This document shows positions 8,731-16,981 of a stretch of DNA of 35,459 nt, piece after piece. The stretch spans positions 1-35,459 of the forward strand of contig JAPLUI010000163.1 of the NCBI GenBank assembly GCA_026397725.1, written 5' to 3'. Numbering within the stretch: the stretch's first letter is position 1; the number at the start of each line of letters is the position of its first letter. This DNA is from Verrucomicrobiota bacterium. GTDB taxonomy: Bacteria; Verrucomicrobiota; Verrucomicrobiia; Verrucomicrobiales; Akkermansiaceae. Position numbers and translations under genes: made by a program. Under the pieces are notes generated by a model that had not been told where the DNA came from, made no database searches, and saw nothing but the letters and a program-made list of their open reading frames with translations.

Positions 8731-8748
8731 TCTCGGGATAATCCGAGA
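8731..8748. promoter_or_regulatory. inverted repeat flanking a GATAAT hexamer
   Basis: TCTCGG (8731-8736) and CCGAGA (8743-8748) are perfect inverted arms around GATAAT. The hexamer resembles a -10 element for rightward transcription of gene A, but no good -35 sits 17 bp upstream. It could be an operator overlapping a promoter or simply a stem-loop. Confidence 0.25.
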
Positions 8749-8937
8749 AATAAAACTAAAAGATTACCGCAATGAAAACGAGCACCACGAACCTCCGCCC
8801 TGCCATCCTCACCGTTGCTGAGCCTCCCGGCCTGGCTGGCGCTGAGGGCAACGTCACAGCCTGCCCAAGCGTCCCCACGGTGGGGCAGCCTGGGTAAGCT
8901 CATAACCACCACCGCAACCACAGCCACCACCACAATC

Positions 8938-11900
8938 ATGAACTCTTCAGCCATCCTCCGCCTGGTCCGCACCGGGATTCTCGTCGGCGGCCTCATAGGC
9001 TCCGGTCAGACCATCCGCGCTGCCGATCTCATCTGGAAGGGCAACCTCTCGGCAAACTGGGATGCTACCACCGCCAACTGGTTGAACGGTGCGGTGCCCG
9101 CCGTCTTCACCACCTCCGACAACGTCACCTTCGATGATTCCGCCACCACCTCGGCGGTGACTCTGGGGGGCGTGGTGACGCCGGGATCGGTCACGGTGAA
9201 CAACAGCGCGTTGACTTACTCCTTTGCGGGCAGCGGTGGAATTGTCGGGACCGGACCCCTCCACAAATCCGGCGCGGGCTTGCTGACGATACTCACCGCC
9301 AACACCTACAGCGGCGGCACCACGATCCATGCGGGCAGCCTGCAACTTGGCAATGGCGGCACGAGTGGATCGATCACCGGCAACCTGGTGGACAATGGCA
9401 CGCTGATCTTCAACCGCTCGAATTCCGTGACTTTCGCCGGCCTCATCAGCGGCTTCGGCGGGCTCACCAAGGCGGGCACCGGCACTCTCACGCTCACGGG
9501 TGCCAACACCTATACCGGCGGCACCACGATCTCCGCCGGAACGCTCCGCCCGTCCGGCGGTGCTGCCATTCCCGACACTTCCCCCGTGACACTCAGCAAT
9601 ACTGCGGGTGCCATCCTCAACCTCTTCGGCACCAATGAAACCATCGGTTCACTGGCCGGCGGCGGCGGCAGTGGCGGCAACGTGGCGCTCGGCAGCGCCA
9701 CCCTGACCACCGGTGGCGACAATTCCTCCACCACCTATGCCGGCATCATCAGCGGCTCCGGCGGGCTCACCAAGGCGGGCACCGGCACCCTCACGCTCAC
9801 GGGGGCCAATGCCTACACTGGCAACACCACGGTCAGTGTGGGCACCTTGGCCCTTGCCAACGCTTATTTGAACGATACCGCCACGCTTACCATTGCGAGC
9901 GGGGGCGTGCTCAACTTGACCCACGGCAACACCGACATTGTCGGCACGCTGGTCATCGCCGGCGTAACTCAGCCCAACGGCCTGTATGGCTCCACCAACA
10001 CCGGCGGCGCCATCACCGGCACCGGCAAGATCCAAGTCGGCCCCAGCGGCAACCAGCCGCCGACGGTTGCCATCACGAGTCCCGCCGACAACGCGAGCGT
10101 GGGCAGCAGTTTCACGATTGACGCCACCGCCGCGGATGGCGACGGGACCATCGCCAGTGTGGCTTTCTATGACGGTGCCAACCTGCTCGGCACCGTCACC
10201 ACCAGTCCCTACAGCTACGCTTGGAGCGGAGCCCCGGCGGGAAGTCATGCGCTAACAGCGGTGGCTCAGGACAATGGCGGGCTAACAACCACCTCGGCCG
10301 TGGTCCACGTCACCGTGGCACCGACCGTGACGCTCGGTCTAACTGGCAGCCCGCTGGCGGAAGACGGCGGCGTGGCAACGGTGACCGCGACGCTGTCGGG
10401 GCCGACTTCACAGGACGTGATCGTGAACCTGGCGTTTGCGGGCACCGCCACGCTGACCATCGACTACACGCCCTCCGGCACCAGCATCGTCATCCCGGCG
10501 GGCCAAACCAACGGCTCGATCACGCTGACGGCGGTGGCGGACACGGTGTATGAACCCGCTAACGAAACCATCATTGTGGACATCGACTCGGTGATCAACG
10601 GACTGGAGGACGGCACCCAGCAGGTCATCGCCACCATCATCGACAAAGCGCCTTACCGCTTGGACAGTGCCACGCCCGACCGGCTCACCACCGGCGACCA
10701 GGTGGTCATCACCGGCGCCGGTTTCGGCGATTGTCCGGAGAACCTATGCATGGTGGTGCCGGTGTCCGGTGGCTCCGTGCCCTTGCGGGTGCTGACCGCC
10801 ACCGATACGCAAGTGGTCGCGGTCGTCGGCTGCGTGCCGCCGGGCGGGGGCACCGGGCCGCTGATGTTCGCGCCGGGCACCGGCGTCACCAGTGGTTTCC
10901 AGTCTGCGTTTCGCGATCTGGCGGTCACCACTCCCGCGTGGACGCTGACCAGCACCAATTCCGCCGTGGTCAGCACCGGGCAGGTGACGCTGGTTTACAG
11001 TCCGCCGCCGACGAACACGCGTTGGTTCTTCAACGAACCGGCCAGCCTTGGCACCATATCGCTCGTCCTCACGGGAAGCTGCGGCGTGAACGCGCAAATC
11101 ACTGCGGCCACCAGCCTGCGGATGGGAGGGCCGAATGGATTGACGGACATTGATGTTCAGGTGCGCAATGCGGTGTTTCAGCCGGGCGGCAGCGCCTATG
11201 AATGTGCCCGGCGCATCTGTGACATGATCGCCTGTGCCGCCCTTCAGAATAGCGGTGTTGAGGTGACCTGCACGGTGACCCCACTGCCCGGCGGCGCGGC
11301 GCGAATCACCCTCACCGTACCCGGCGGCACCATCAATCCGGGCAGCAGCTTCTGCGTCTGTGTCACGGAGCCGAGCCTCCCGCGCCCGGTCATCACGAGC
11401 ATCAGCCCGCTCACCGGCGGGCGGGGCACGATCTTCACGGTGACGGGGAGCGGTTTCGCCAAGGGCGCGCAGAACAATTGCTTCATGTTCGGGCGGGAGG
11501 ACGGGACCCTGCAGGGCAGCCGCGTCATGACGGCCACGGAAACCCAGCTCACGGTGCAAATGGACATCGTGACCGCAGCCAAAGGCGGTCCCGGCTGGCG
11601 GGGCATGCTGGTGACCGGCACCGGCAATTTCTCGCCGACGACGAATGCCCCGGGCGATTTGCCGGGCGTCACCTTCGCCGGCACCGGCGATCCGGCGATG
11701 GCGCCGGAAACGGTCACGCTGGAGGAGACTCCCCTAGGAGCGGGCGACAAGTTTGACGACAGCACAGGACCGACGCCCTGCAACGACGGCGGCGTGGTGT
11801 CCATCACGCTGGATCACGCCGAGTGCGTGGAGGGGACCATTCTGAAAATCGACGGCCATTGGGAAATTCAGGACTGCAACGGCAAGCGCACCCATGTGGA

Positions 11901-14900
11901 CGCCTGGCTGGCACCGTTCACCTATCACACCGCCGACGGCACCTGCGCGCAAGTCATTGAGAATGCCCTCAACGCACGCTTTTACCGCACTGGCATCTCC
12001 ACGGCGGGGTTTCCAATCACCACTTGGATTGACACCGATCCGACCACCGGCAAGGACCGTTTGAACCTGGCCTGTGATAGCGGCGACCCCGCGTGCCCGT
12101 GCTGCATCGTGGCAAGCTGGGTGCGGGTCAACTACTGTCCGCCGGCCGGTCCCTTGGGCACCGGGGCGCAGGTCAGCGGCGTCAGCCCGTCCACCGCCGG
12201 TTCGCTTCAGGACGTCGTGGTCAGCGGCAGCAACCTGGGCACCAACCCGGACGACCTCTGCCTCATGCAGGTCGGCACGAACGGGGTGGTCTGGCCGCTG
12301 CGCGCCACGCTGGCGTCCGGCACGCAGATCACCGCACGCACCGCTCCCATTCCTGCAGGCGCGCAAGCCGGACCGGTCATGGTCATGGGCGGCCAGGGAG
12401 TGCGCGGCCCGGCCATTCCGGTGGTGTGGGACGATTTGGTGCCGGGGGCCGATGGCTGGTTCTTCCGTGGCATCGGGCAGGCGGTGGATGGCGGCAGCCT
12501 GACGCCGAACTTCTCCCTGCCGCCGCGGCCCAACTGCCTCACTGGCGAGTTGGTGGGCGGCAGATACAGCATCTCCTTTAGCAATCCCTGCCCGGCCGGC
12601 ACGGTGCTAGACATTCAGGCCGACTTCAGCATCACGTCGAGCGGCGGCACCCAGTCGGTGGACGAGGTGCTCAACGGCACGGTTTGGACCCGCGGCGGCA
12701 CCGCGCTGGACTGCGCGAAGCGCGTCTGTGATCTCGTGACCTGCGGTCTCTCGGCCAAGCTCGGGGTCCGCTTGATTTGCGAGGTTGCTTCCCTGCCCGG
12801 TGGCGTGGCCAAGGTCACCTTCAGCGTCCCTAACGGAACCTTCAACTACGGCTATGTGGGCGTCTGTCTCACGCCGCCCCCGACGCGGCCCACGCCCGTG
12901 ATCTTCGACGTGTTCCCGCTTACCGGCACGGCCGGAGATGTCATCACGATTCTTGGCGCCAACTTCGGCAACAATCCGGCCAGCATCTGTGCCGTGATCC
13001 AAACCGGCACGCAATTGCTGCCGCTGCAAGTCCTCACCGCGCAGGACGACCTGATCACCGCCGAGCTATCCTTCGTCCCCGTTGATATGTGTCCGAGCGG
13101 GTGCCTCGGGCGCGTCATGGTGGCGCTGGGCAACGCCGATCCGAACCCGCCGGTGATCCCGTTCCCCGACGTGCAACTCGGCGGGCCGTTCTGGGCCTGG
13201 GGCAAGGTCGGCGACGCAGCCATGGCACCCCTTGACTTCGTCGCGCTTCCCGGTGTCATTGCCGGCCAGTCCTGCATCAGCGCCCAATTCGTCGATGGCA
13301 GGTTCTGCCTGTTGCTAGACAACCCCTGGCCGGCGAACGCGCAGATGTGCATCATCGCACGCGGCCACAACGCCGCCGGCCAGGGCGGCGACACCTCCGC
13401 AGGCGTCGGCATCTACCCCGCCCCCGGCAGCACGCCGTTGGATTGCGCGCGGCGGCTGGCGGCCATCCTGACCGGTGAGTTCATCCGCCAGTCCAGCATC
13501 GCCATCGTCACCACGGTGGACGATCTGGGCGACGGCGTGGCCCGGCTCTGCATCGCGGGCGCGACGCAACCGCTGACGAGCGGTTGGTTGAGCATTTGTT
13601 TCAAGCCATGCACCAGCCCGCCGCCGGCGGCCTGCGCCAATCCGACGGTGGCGGTCTATTCCGCCGGCACCACGACCGACGACTTCGCCGGCCCCGAGCC
13701 GGCCCAACCCAGCGCCGCCTTGGTCCAACGACTGGCTGCGGCGGGAATCACCCGCTTCAAGGGCTTTGACGATTGCACCGTCAACACCTACTTCGCGCAC
13801 ACCTTTGCCAACCTCCCGCCCTGCATCGTGGACGCCCGCTTGCGCATCCGCCTCAAAGCCTGCGGCGACTACTGCGAGAACGACTCGTTCAATTTGCAAT
13901 TCACGCTGCCCTCCGGTGCCTATGTCCCGGCCTGGGGCCGTTATCTGGGCAACGGCAATCCTGGTGGCGGGGTCGGCCTTTTCAACACGGTCTGGAGTGC
14001 TGGCACCGTGCGGGAAATCACCCTCAATCTCGCCGACCTGACCAATGCGGACGGCACGAAAACCGACCTGCTCCCGAAACTCAACCAGTATGGCTTCCTC
14101 GACCTCGCCATGCAGGATGACACCGCCATTGACTTCGCCGAGCTGCAGATCATGAGCTGCTGCTGCCACTCCGATATCGTGGTGGTGACGCCGACCAATG
14201 CCTGTTGCGCGGTCGTCAATTACACGCAACCGGTCTTCACCAGCCAGTGCGGCGCCGTGACGGTGGTTTGCACGCCACCACCGGGCACCTGCTTCCCCAT
14301 CGGCACGACGGTCGTGACCTGTGTCGGGACCGACACGTTCGGCCAGCAAGGGCGCTGTGTGTTCAAGGTCACCGTGGTGGACACCACCCCGCCGGTCATC
14401 ACCTCCTGTCCGAGCACGGTGATCGCTTGCATGGGCGGCGACAGCGCGTCCGGCGTCCTGCCGAACCTCACCACCCAGGTCGTGGCCACGGACAACTGCA
14501 CGCCGTATCCGCAACTGACCATCACCCAGAATCCGCCCCCGGGCACCATCGTCAGCGGCGGCACGGTGGTCTTCACCGTCACGGACGCCTCCGGCAACGT
14601 CGCCACCTGCCAGCGCCCCATCAGCGTGCAGCCATGCTGCACCACGCCACCCGGCGGCCTGGTTCTCTGGCTGCCGTTTGACGAGCGGGCCGGGCCGTCC
14701 GCCATGAACGCCGCCGGCGGCAACAACGGCACCCTGCTCAATGGCCTCACGCATCCCTTCACCCCAGTGGGCTATGTCTGGAACAGCCTGTGCTTCGACG
14801 GCTTGGATGATTACGTGCAAGTGGCGTCGTATCCGGCCATCGGTTTCGGCACGGGCGACTTTACGGTGGATGCCTGGGTGAAGCCGGCGGCGCTCGAAAG

Positions 14901-16374
14901 CACGATCCGGGTCATCGTGGATCATCGCGAGTCGTCCAACAATGGCGTCATCGGCTACAGCCTGTTCCTGGGCGGCAACAACACCATCGGCTTCCAGATC
15001 GGCGACGGCAATTACATCAACTATCCGTCCACCCTCAGCGTGCCGGCGGACGGCCAGTGGCATCTGGTCGCCGTGACCGTGCATCGCAACGACACCAAAG
15101 GCATCACCTTCTACCTCGACGGCGTGGCCGGCATCCTGCAGCGTGACACGACTCCCTTCCCCGGTTCGGTGACGCCCGCAGCCAATTTCCCGCTGCGCGT
15201 CGGCGCAAGGTCATTCTCGCCCGACGGCATTTTCAACGGCTGCATCGACGAGGTGGAGTTGTTCAACCGCAGCCTGGCGGCGACGGAAATTCAGGCGGTT
15301 TACAACGCCCGGTCCGCAGGCAAGTGCAAACATCGTTGCACCGTGCCGTGGGACACGCCGATCGGCGCGGGTGCCAGCTCGGCCGTAACCACCGCCACCA
15401 TTTACAACCCGAACCCGACGGCTCAGACCTACCAGTATTCGTTCCAGGGGCTGCCCGTCGGGCCGCATTGTAACTTCCCCGGCCCGACGAGCTTCTCGCC
15501 AGCCTCAGGCACCATCAGCGTCCCCGCTGGCGGCAACGTCTCGTTCCCGGTCACGGTCGGCAAGCCTGCCGGAATGCCGTGCGGCGCCATCGCTTGCTTC
15601 CAGATGGTCGTCATCCCCGTGGGCACCGGGGAGCGGTTCGGTTGCGAGGGGTCGCTCTATAGTAGCTGCAATATCCTGGCGAACCCGAGCGTGGCCGTTG
15701 CGACTCTCGTTGACTGCGTCGTGGTTGGCGTCGGGCCGTGGACGCTCGTGAACACCAGCGCGGCTGCCATTGACCTGACCGGGGCGCGGTTCAGCGCGTG
15801 GGGGCCGGACATGCAGCCCGATACGCGCGTCCTCAGCCTCAACGGCCTGCCGCCGGGGGTTCCGGTCCTCATGGCGCCGGGCACCATCCTGCCGCTCAAC
15901 GGCCAGTTGCAATTGCCCCTCGAGGTTCAGTTCATGACCTTCGCTCCCGGGCAGGCGTTCACGCTCCTGCTCGAGGCGGACACCGACGGTGATGGGGAGT
16001 TTGAACCGCTCGCCTCCATGGAAGTGCAGAACGTCATCCCGCCGGCATTATCGGCCTACGACGCCTGGGCCGCCCTCCACGCGGGCGGCCAGGCGGCTAA
16101 CTTGGATTACAACAATGACGGCGTGGCTAACGGCATCGCCTACTTCATGGGCATGAATGACCTTGCCACCAATCCGGGCGTCATCAATGGCAAGGTCAAC
16201 TGGCCGCATGTGGGAGTGGTCGCATCCTTCGAGGTTCAGGTTTCCGACAACCTTGCCGACTGGCGGCCTGCCAACCCGGCCGACGTTGATACGACGACCG
16301 ACCCGGGCCTGGTGACCTACACCATGCCAAGCGGCGCGGCGCAGCAGTTCTGCCGCTTGTCGGTCACACCGTAA
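8938..16374 (+). CDS. giant secreted protein A: PATR, Ig, Calx-beta, four TIG modules, HYR, LamG
   Basis: The 2479-residue mosaic surface protein begins with a signal peptide (1 to about 28, ending IRA). Domains in order: autotransporter-associated beta-strand repeats (about 29-371; SGGTTI and TKAGTGTLTLTGAN motifs); a bacterial Ig-like domain (373-460); a Calx-beta domain (463-567); four IPT/TIG-plus-cysteine modules (572-1563); an unrecognised GFDD-type domain shared with protein B (1565-1742); two HYR domains (1745-1901; TVVDTTPP); a LamG-like lectin fold (1906-2131; DGLDDYVQV, FTVDAWVKP); further Ig-like sequence; and a C-terminal domain with DYNNDGVANGIAYFMGM ending FCRLSVTP. No beta-barrel, LPXTG or PEP-CTERM is visible. 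The frame is open further upstream to a TTG at 8815, but the ATG at 8938 is chosen because B and C begin with the same MNSS(A/S)IL peptide. No Shine-Dalgarno is evident. Likely role: adhesion or matrix; no enzyme motif seen. Confidence 0.8.
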   Translation: MNSSAILRLVRTGILVGGLIGSGQTIRAADLIWKGNLSANWDATTANWLNGAVPAVFTTSDNVTFDDSATTSAVTLGGVVTPGSVTVNNSALTYSFAGSGGIVGTGPLHKSGAGLLTILTANTYSGGTTIHAGSLQLGNGGTSGSITGNLVDNGTLIFNRSNSVTFAGLISGFGGLTKAGTGTLTLTGANTYTGGTTISAGTLRPSGGAAIPDTSPVTLSNTAGAILNLFGTNETIGSLAGGGGSGGNVALGSATLTTGGDNSSTTYAGIISGSGGLTKAGTGTLTLTGANAYTGNTTVSVGTLALANAYLNDTATLTIASGGVLNLTHGNTDIVGTLVIAGVTQPNGLYGSTNTGGAITGTGKIQVGPSGNQPPTVAITSPADNASVGSSFTIDATAADGDGTIASVAFYDGANLLGTVTTSPYSYAWSGAPAGSHALTAVAQDNGGLTTTSAVVHVTVAPTVTLGLTGSPLAEDGGVATVTATLSGPTSQDVIVNLAFAGTATLTIDYTPSGTSIVIPAGQTNGSITLTAVADTVYEPANETIIVDIDSVINGLEDGTQQVIATIIDKAPYRLDSATPDRLTTGDQVVITGAGFGDCPENLCMVVPVSGGSVPLRVLTATDTQVVAVVGCVPPGGGTGPLMFAPGTGVTSGFQSAFRDLAVTTPAWTLTSTNSAVVSTGQVTLVYSPPPTNTRWFFNEPASLGTISLVLTGSCGVNAQITAATSLRMGGPNGLTDIDVQVRNAVFQPGGSAYECARRICDMIACAALQNSGVEVTCTVTPLPGGAARITLTVPGGTINPGSSFCVCVTEPSLPRPVITSISPLTGGRGTIFTVTGSGFAKGAQNNCFMFGREDGTLQGSRVMTATETQLTVQMDIVTAAKGGPGWRGMLVTGTGNFSPTTNAPGDLPGVTFAGTGDPAMAPETVTLEETPLGAGDKFDDSTGPTPCNDGGVVSITLDHAECVEGTILKIDGHWEIQDCNGKRTHVDAWLAPFTYHTADGTCAQVIENALNARFYRTGISTAGFPITTWIDTDPTTGKDRLNLACDSGDPACPCCIVASWVRVNYCPPAGPLGTGAQVSGVSPSTAGSLQDVVVSGSNLGTNPDDLCLMQVGTNGVVWPLRATLASGTQITARTAPIPAGAQAGPVMVMGGQGVRGPAIPVVWDDLVPGADGWFFRGIGQAVDGGSLTPNFSLPPRPNCLTGELVGGRYSISFSNPCPAGTVLDIQADFSITSSGGTQSVDEVLNGTVWTRGGTALDCAKRVCDLVTCGLSAKLGVRLICEVASLPGGVAKVTFSVPNGTFNYGYVGVCLTPPPTRPTPVIFDVFPLTGTAGDVITILGANFGNNPASICAVIQTGTQLLPLQVLTAQDDLITAELSFVPVDMCPSGCLGRVMVALGNADPNPPVIPFPDVQLGGPFWAWGKVGDAAMAPLDFVALPGVIAGQSCISAQFVDGRFCLLLDNPWPANAQMCIIARGHNAAGQGGDTSAGVGIYPAPGSTPLDCARRLAAILTGEFIRQSSIAIVTTVDDLGDGVARLCIAGATQPLTSGWLSICFKPCTSPPPAACANPTVAVYSAGTTTDDFAGPEPAQPSAALVQRLAAAGITRFKGFDDCTVNTYFAHTFANLPPCIVDARLRIRLKACGDYCENDSFNLQFTLPSGAYVPAWGRYLGNGNPGGGVGLFNTVWSAGTVREITLNLADLTNADGTKTDLLPKLNQYGFLDLAMQDDTAIDFAELQIMSCCCHSDIVVVTPTNACCAVVNYTQPVFTSQCGAVTVVCTPPPGTCFPIGTTVVTCVGTDTFGQQGRCVFKVTVVDTTPPVITSCPSTVIACMGGDSASGVLPNLTTQVVATDNCTPYPQLTITQNPPPGTIVSGGTVVFTVTDASGNVATCQRPISVQPCCTTPPGGLVLWLPFDERAGPSAMNAAGGNNGTLLNGLTHPFTPVGYVWNSLCFDGLDDYVQVASYPAIGFGTGDFTVDAWVKPAALESTIRVIVDHRESSNNGVIGYSLFLGGNNTIGFQIGDGNYINYPSTLSVPADGQWHLVAVTVHRNDTKGITFYLDGVAGILQRDTTPFPGSVTPAANFPLRVGARSFSPDGIFNGCIDEVELFNRSLAATEIQAVYNARSAGKCKHRCTVPWDTPIGAGASSAVTTATIYNPNPTAQTYQYSFQGLPVGPHCNFPGPTSFSPASGTISVPAGGNVSFPVTVGKPAGMPCGAIACFQMVVIPVGTGERFGCEGSLYSSCNILANPSVAVATLVDCVVVGVGPWTLVNTSAAAIDLTGARFSAWGPDMQPDTRVLSLNGLPPGVPVLMAPGTILPLNGQLQLPLEVQFMTFAPGQAFTLLLEADTDGDGEFEPLASMEVQNVIPPALSAYDAWAALHAGGQAANLDYNNDGVANGIAYFMGMNDLATNPGVINGKVNWPHVGVVASFEVQVSDNLADWRPANPADVDTTTDPGLVTYTMPSGAAQQFCRLSVTP
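10651..13625 (+). repeat. four-fold TIG plus cysteine-pair module repeat in gene A
   Basis: Four modules of about 240-255 codons start near 10651, 11380, 12166 and 12889. Each opens with an IPT/TIG core (patterns such as SPLTGGRGTIFTVTGSGF and FPLTGTAGDVITILGANFG). A cysteine-containing half follows (for example LDCAKRVCDLVTC, then LPGGVAKVTFSVP). DNA identity between copies is low, so these are old duplications kept by selection on structure. Cysteine spacing is best preserved in copies 1 and 3. Confidence 0.7.
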
Positions 16375-16449
16375 CGACGAAAGCACGCTCAGCGGCGGGA
16401 GGGGGGAGATATGGGGTCACGCCCCGATCGCCACCTGAGGCAATCAACC

Positions 16450-16478
16450 AAAGGCCGGGAGTCTGACTCCCGGCCTTT
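16450..16478 (+). terminator. intrinsic terminator after gene A
   Basis: A perfect 13-bp stem (AAAGGCCGGGAGT and its complement ACTCCCGGCCTTT) closes a 3-base CTG loop and is followed by another T. It sits 76 bp after the stop of gene A and indicates that A is transcribed separately from B. Confidence 0.85.
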
Positions 16479-16770
16479 TCGCTTGCCGTCTGGTTCACCC
16501 TGATCTCAGCCGGTTCCATATTCGATCCGTGTTCCGGGCTGGCGGCTGCTCCGCCCCGCCCCCCGCATATCTGGGGACAGAAAAATGGTTTGGAGGAAAA
16601 CAGTTGCAGAATGTTGCTTCACCCGGGAGGTGAGTTATGCCGTCGTCACGATCTGCTGACAATCCGTGAAATCCGCGTAATCCGCGGTTCTCAACCTGCT
16701 GGCAAGGGTAAGCAGAGTTGGTTCCTTCCAAGCGTCCGGCCGGCCAGCCGGCACCCCCGGCATTCCGCCG
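16479..16770. other. non-coding spacer between genes A and B
   Basis: No convincing gene lies here. The stretch contains a 30-bp element made of three near-identical 9-bp units (listed separately) and GC-rich inverted segments before the conserved leader of gene B. The minus-strand ORF across 16495-17133 overlaps the start of gene B and shows no family signature. Confidence 0.5.
16661..16690. repeat. short ATCCG tandem repeat in intergenic DNA
   Basis: Units ATCCGTGAA, ATCCGCGTA and ATCCGCGGT follow one another at 16662, 16671 and 16680. Sequences of this type are, to my recollection, dispersed intergenic elements in several bacteria with large genomes. Only one copy is visible here. Confidence 0.55.
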
Positions 16771-16981
16771 TTCCGGCAAGGCCGAGTGCGGCGGTTTCCG
16801 GCGGTTCCGGGCCAAAAACCAAAGGATCGTGAAGGAAAAAACCAAAGGATTCGCAATTGCACGAATGCCACCGGTTGGCCGATATTGATCCCGTGCGTTG
16901 GGGTTTTCCACTCGTTGGCCCTCCCTCCGCAAGCTCAAGCCACCCCTAACAACCATGAACTCGTCATCCATCCTCCACCTG
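16771..16981 (+). repeat. conserved leader, copy 1 (upstream of gene B)
   Basis: The 184 bp before the ATG of B, plus about the first 27 coding bases, match the region before gene C nearly base for base. The ATG sits at the same distance in both. The block includes a direct repeat of ccaaaggat (before cgtgaa and before tcgcaa), the string gcaattgcacga, and the T-rich element gttggggttttccactcg. It probably carries the promoter and 5' UTR. The start codon has no Shine-Dalgarno (context cctaacaaccATG). Confidence 0.75.

Larger units (their letters stand above)
8455..8937. other. divergent intergenic region between the GH operon and giant gene A
   Basis: About 480 bp, more AT-rich than the genes on either side, separates the leftward operon from the rightward giant genes. 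It should hold promoters for both. It contains three separate dyads (8523-8536, 8657-8690, 8731-8748), listed individually. I could not find a convincing -35/-10 pair. A plus-strand 65-codon ORF at 8578-8775 runs across the dyads and looks fortuitous. From 8772 a second short frame (MKTSTTNLRPAILTV) starts but stops after 41 codons. Confidence 0.6.

Noticed and set aside
8578..8775. 65-codon plus-strand ORF in the divergent intergenic region
   Set aside because: It runs through the inverted repeats, has no Shine-Dalgarno or homology that I can recognise, and shows poor codon bias.
8815..8937. Using the upstream TTG starts (8815, 16898, 26365) for genes A, B and C
   Set aside because: They would place charged or low-complexity sequence before a good signal peptide. 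The shared MNSS(A/S)IL start at 8938, 16955 and 26422 is the better choice.
13315..15084. 589-codon open frame on the minus strand inside gene A
   Set aside because: It is antisense to TIG, HYR and LamG domains that are clearly real. Its translation is Ala/Gly/Arg/His-rich without any family motif, as expected from the complement of GC-rich coding DNA.
8938..16374. Naming protein A a classical type V autotransporter because of its PATR repeats
   Set aside because: No C-terminal beta-barrel is present; the protein ends in a short surface-protein domain instead.
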